Of a DNA stretch of 26,343 nucleotides, positions 24,514 through 26,343 are shown piece by piece. Source of the stretch: Candidatus Zhuqueibacterota bacterium (GTDB lineage: Bacteria; Zhuqueibacterota; Zhuqueibacteria; Thermofontimicrobiales; Thiofontviventaceae). Location of the stretch: NCBI GenBank assembly GCA_014729735.1, contig WJJN01000230.1, forward strand, positions 1 through 26,343, read 5' to 3'. Both the position numbers and the translations under genes were made by a program. Positions within the stretch are counted from its first letter, which is position 1. Every line of letters starts with the position of its first letter. Below the pieces are notes generated by a model. That model made no database searches. It was given only the letters and a program-made list of their open reading frames with translations, and was not told where the DNA came from.

Positions 24514-24833
24514 TAATAATTCCTCTCCATTTATGATTTTTAGATTTAATCAACTTCGATGTCTACGTAAATTTTCATTGAAAGTTTTGTCAGCAATAAA
24601 TGAAAGGAACCAGTCAACATCCTGCTGCAACTTATTTAAAAATTAAATTTAATTAATATTTTACTTGACTTTTTCCTAAAAATTGTTGAAATTATAACAT
24701 AAACTCAATTGACAGACGACTACCACTCCTTGCACTGACACCACAACATAGAAATCATCATTTTTAGCTTTTCTCTACTATATTATTTTTGGGGAGTTTA
24801 ATTGCTTATTAATTTTTGAAAGGGAGGTTCAAA
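24514..24833. other. Divergent intergenic region without a gene
   Basis: An AT-rich gap between the esterase gene (minus) and the small membrane protein gene (plus). I see no gene or strong repeat. An extended -10-like TGTTATAAT (minus strand, 24699-24691) could serve the esterase at a distance, but its -35 is poor. A perfect TTGACA at 24709 on the plus strand has no -10 at the right spacing. Confidence 0.35.
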
Positions 24834-25007
24834 ATGAAATTAAGTGCCCCGAAACAAATGACATGGTGGATTTCAACTATTCTTGCAGTTGTTGCCATCA
24901 TCGGAAAATGGATAATTGTCTTACCTATTGCAACACCTTACGCATGCATTATTTTATTAATTGCATTCATCATCTTATGGTTAGGAACATTTATGAAAGG
25001 ATTCTGA
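24834..25007 (+). CDS. 57-residue two-helix membrane protein
   Basis: A small protein of two membrane helices (about residues 11-30 and 34-52) with a short polar start (MKLSAPKQM) and a Lys-Gly-Phe end. AGGGAGG lies 6 bases before the ATG at 24834, the strongest ribosome-binding site of this area; a longer in-frame start at 24816 would swallow it. A hairpin terminator follows. Small proteins of this build occur widely in related bacteria, but I know no function. It is likely expressed well, given its site. Confidence 0.8.
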   Translation: MKLSAPKQMTWWISTILAVVAIIGKWIIVLPIATPYACIILLIAFIILWLGTFMKGF

Positions 25008-25078
25008 TGTAATTCGCACTATTTGTTCTATAAATTTAATTCAGAGAAAAGCTAACAATACTATTGATGAAATGAGAT

Positions 25079-25115
25079 GGCTCTCATGCGGGAATATACG
25101 ACTTGCATGGGAGCC
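25079..25115 (+). terminator. Hairpin terminator after the small membrane protein
   Basis: GGCTCTCATGC (25079-25089) pairs with 25105-25115 over 11 bases, with one pair G-U in plus-strand RNA. It is followed by a pyrimidine-rich tail, GCTCTACTTTCTACT. Confidence 0.6.
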
Positions 25116-25171
25116 GCTCTACTTTCTACTACTCAATTCCCTCAATAAATGTGATCTGTATCAACTTTTTG

Positions 25172-25200
25172 TTGACATTTTGATCGATTTATCTTACATT
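25172..25200 (+). promoter_or_regulatory. Promoter of the histidine kinase gene
   Basis: A perfect TTGACA (25172-25177), 17-base spacer, and TACATT (25195-25200, 4 of 6 matches) lie about 55 bases upstream of the kinase start. Confidence 0.6.
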
Positions 25201-25254
25201 AGAAAAGTTTTAACCTTCCAATCAAGCATCCATGAATTAAAAAAAAGATAATTT

Positions 25255-26343
25255 ATGGCATTCGATATTTACAAGGAACGTATTCCCACATTTTTCGCGC
25301 CTTCGGAGCGAGCAACTAACGATGAACTTAAGCACGATATTGAAATTATCAGTCAAAATCCCATCATCGACGGAGTTATGCAGACCACAGGCGGTTTATT
25401 AGCAGTATTGAATGAACATCGCCAAATCGTTTCCGTAAACGACGCGCTGCTGAAAATGCTGGGGTGTGATGATGCGAAATCTCTGCTGGGCTTGCGTCCG
25501 GGCGAAGCAATTGATTGTATCTACGCTGAAGAAATGCCAGGCGGATGTGGAACGAGCAAATTCTGTTCGACCTGCGGTGCTGCGATCGCCATCGTGACCG
25601 CTCTAAATGGACAAACGCCGCAAGAACGTACCTGTGCCTTGACTATTGGAAAGGGAGAATCGAAAAAAGACCTCCATTTCAGCGTCCGTTCGGTTCCGTT
25701 GCTTATTTCCAAACGAAAATATATTTTGCTTTTCTTGCAGGACATCACTCAACAGCATCAATGGGCGGCGTTGCAGAGAATATTTTTTCATGATTTGAGC
25801 AATCTTGTAATGGGACTCATCGGCGTATGCGAAATGATAGAGCTGGAAAAAGGTGATAACCGTGAAAATTTAATAAATCGTCTCCACAAAATGGCACTTC
25901 GCTTTTCAGAGGAGATTGCGATCCAAAAGGCGCTTTCGCAAAGCGACTTTTCTGAATATTCGCCTAATTTGCATACTTTCAGTCCTGCAAATATCTTTAA
26001 TGAAATCAAATCATTTTTTGAGCGCCATCCGGTTGCAACCAATAAAAAGTTAACTATTGCAGATATTGAACCCGAACTGATGATTACCACAGACCCGTCG
26101 ATTCTGTTAAGAATCCTGACAAATATGTTGACGAACGCGTTTGAGGCAACAGCCGACGGTGGAGAAGTAAAACTCTATCTGGAAAAAAAGGACAAATACA
26201 TTTCATTTTGTGTATGGAATAAATCCGCCATTCCCGATGATGTAACTCATCGAATTTTTCAGAGACATTTTAGTACGAAAAATGAACCGGGACGCGGGCT
26301 GGGAACATTCTCCATGAAATTTTTCGGTGAAAAGTGCCTGAAC
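25255..26343 (+). CDS. PAS-type sensor histidine kinase with a cysteine cluster (3' end beyond window)
   Basis: I translated this frame directly; it is open for 363 codons to the right edge. No membrane helix or signal peptide is visible, so it is probably cytoplasmic. Residues about 35-165 are a PAS-like sensor domain containing RPGEAIDCIYAEE and then GGCGTSKFCSTCGAA, a cysteine cluster (C88, C98, C104, C107) that could hold a metal or sense redox state. The H-box is FFHDLSNLVMGLIG with His179 as phosphoacceptor. The HATPase domain has the N-box NMLTNAFEAT and the G-box GRGLGTFSMK near the edge. The kinase is nearly complete. No response regulator is in view; it may follow. The ribosome-binding site before the ATG is weak. 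Confidence 0.88.
   Translation, partial: MAFDIYKERIPTFFAPSERATNDELKHDIEIISQNPIIDGVMQTTGGLLAVLNEHRQIVSVNDALLKMLGCDDAKSLLGLRPGEAIDCIYAEEMPGGCGTSKFCSTCGAAIAIVTALNGQTPQERTCALTIGKGESKKDLHFSVRSVPLLISKRKYILLFLQDITQQHQWAALQRIFFHDLSNLVMGLIGVCEMIELEKGDNRENLINRLHKMALRFSEEIAIQKALSQSDFSEYSPNLHTFSPANIFNEIKSFFERHPVATNKKLTIADIEPELMITTDPSILLRILTNMLTNAFEATADGGEVKLYLEKKDKYISFCVWNKSAIPDDVTHRIFQRHFSTKNEPGRGLGTFSMKFFGEKCLN

Overview
The window reads as chromosomal DNA of a diderm bacterium of moderate to low GC. It has lipoprotein and signal-peptide genes, a BamA-like outer-membrane barrel, ExbB/ExbD motors, tandem LysM proteins, a bactofilin, and very long TPR proteins. Ribosome-binding sites are often strong (AGGAGG type). 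Several promoters fit the ordinary sigma-70 pattern TTGAnn-N17-TATnnT, unlike the Bacteroidota-type promoter. Together this suggests an FCB-related lineage such as Calditrichota/KSB1; the placement is inference from style, not from a marker gene.

Layout. (1) Positions 1-2299, minus strand: phoH followed by the 5' part of a 7TM-HD (PgpH/YqfF-type) cyclic-di-AMP phosphodiesterase gene that runs off the left edge. (2) 2411-3755, minus: a two-gene unit (small coiled-coil lipoprotein, then a secreted coiled-coil protein with two LysM domains) with its own promoter, a foldable 5' leader and a terminator. (3) 3894-14986, minus: a seven-gene operon of two giant TPR/coiled-coil periplasmic proteins, a small exported protein, an ExbB/TolQ channel protein, two ExbD-like proteins and a TonB-like AgmX/PglI-type transducer. 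It has a clear promoter and terminator. It looks like a proton-motive-force-driven envelope machine related to the Tol/Ton and myxobacterial Agl-Glt families, and is the most interesting system here. (4) 15317-18434, minus: parA-parB-M23 peptidase-bactofilin, joining chromosome segregation to cell-shape genes. (5) 18472-20553, plus: a secreted S9 prolyl-oligopeptidase-family peptidase. (6) 20579-21110, minus: a decayed toxin-antitoxin locus with intact mazE, a palindromic operator, and a mazF that is frameshifted and 3'-truncated and lies outside the usual annotation. (7) 21165-26343: a LysM protein (minus), a BamA/Omp85-type barrel (plus), an esterase-TPR fusion (minus), a 57-residue membrane protein (plus), and a PAS/Cys-cluster histidine kinase (plus) cut by the right edge.

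How they fit together: much of the window serves envelope building and shape. Bactofilin and the M23 peptidase are a recurrent shape pair, the LysM proteins bind peptidoglycan, and the ExbB/ExbD/AgmX/TPR operon probably transmits proton-motive force from the inner membrane across the wall. All functional links are inferred from gene order and family knowledge.
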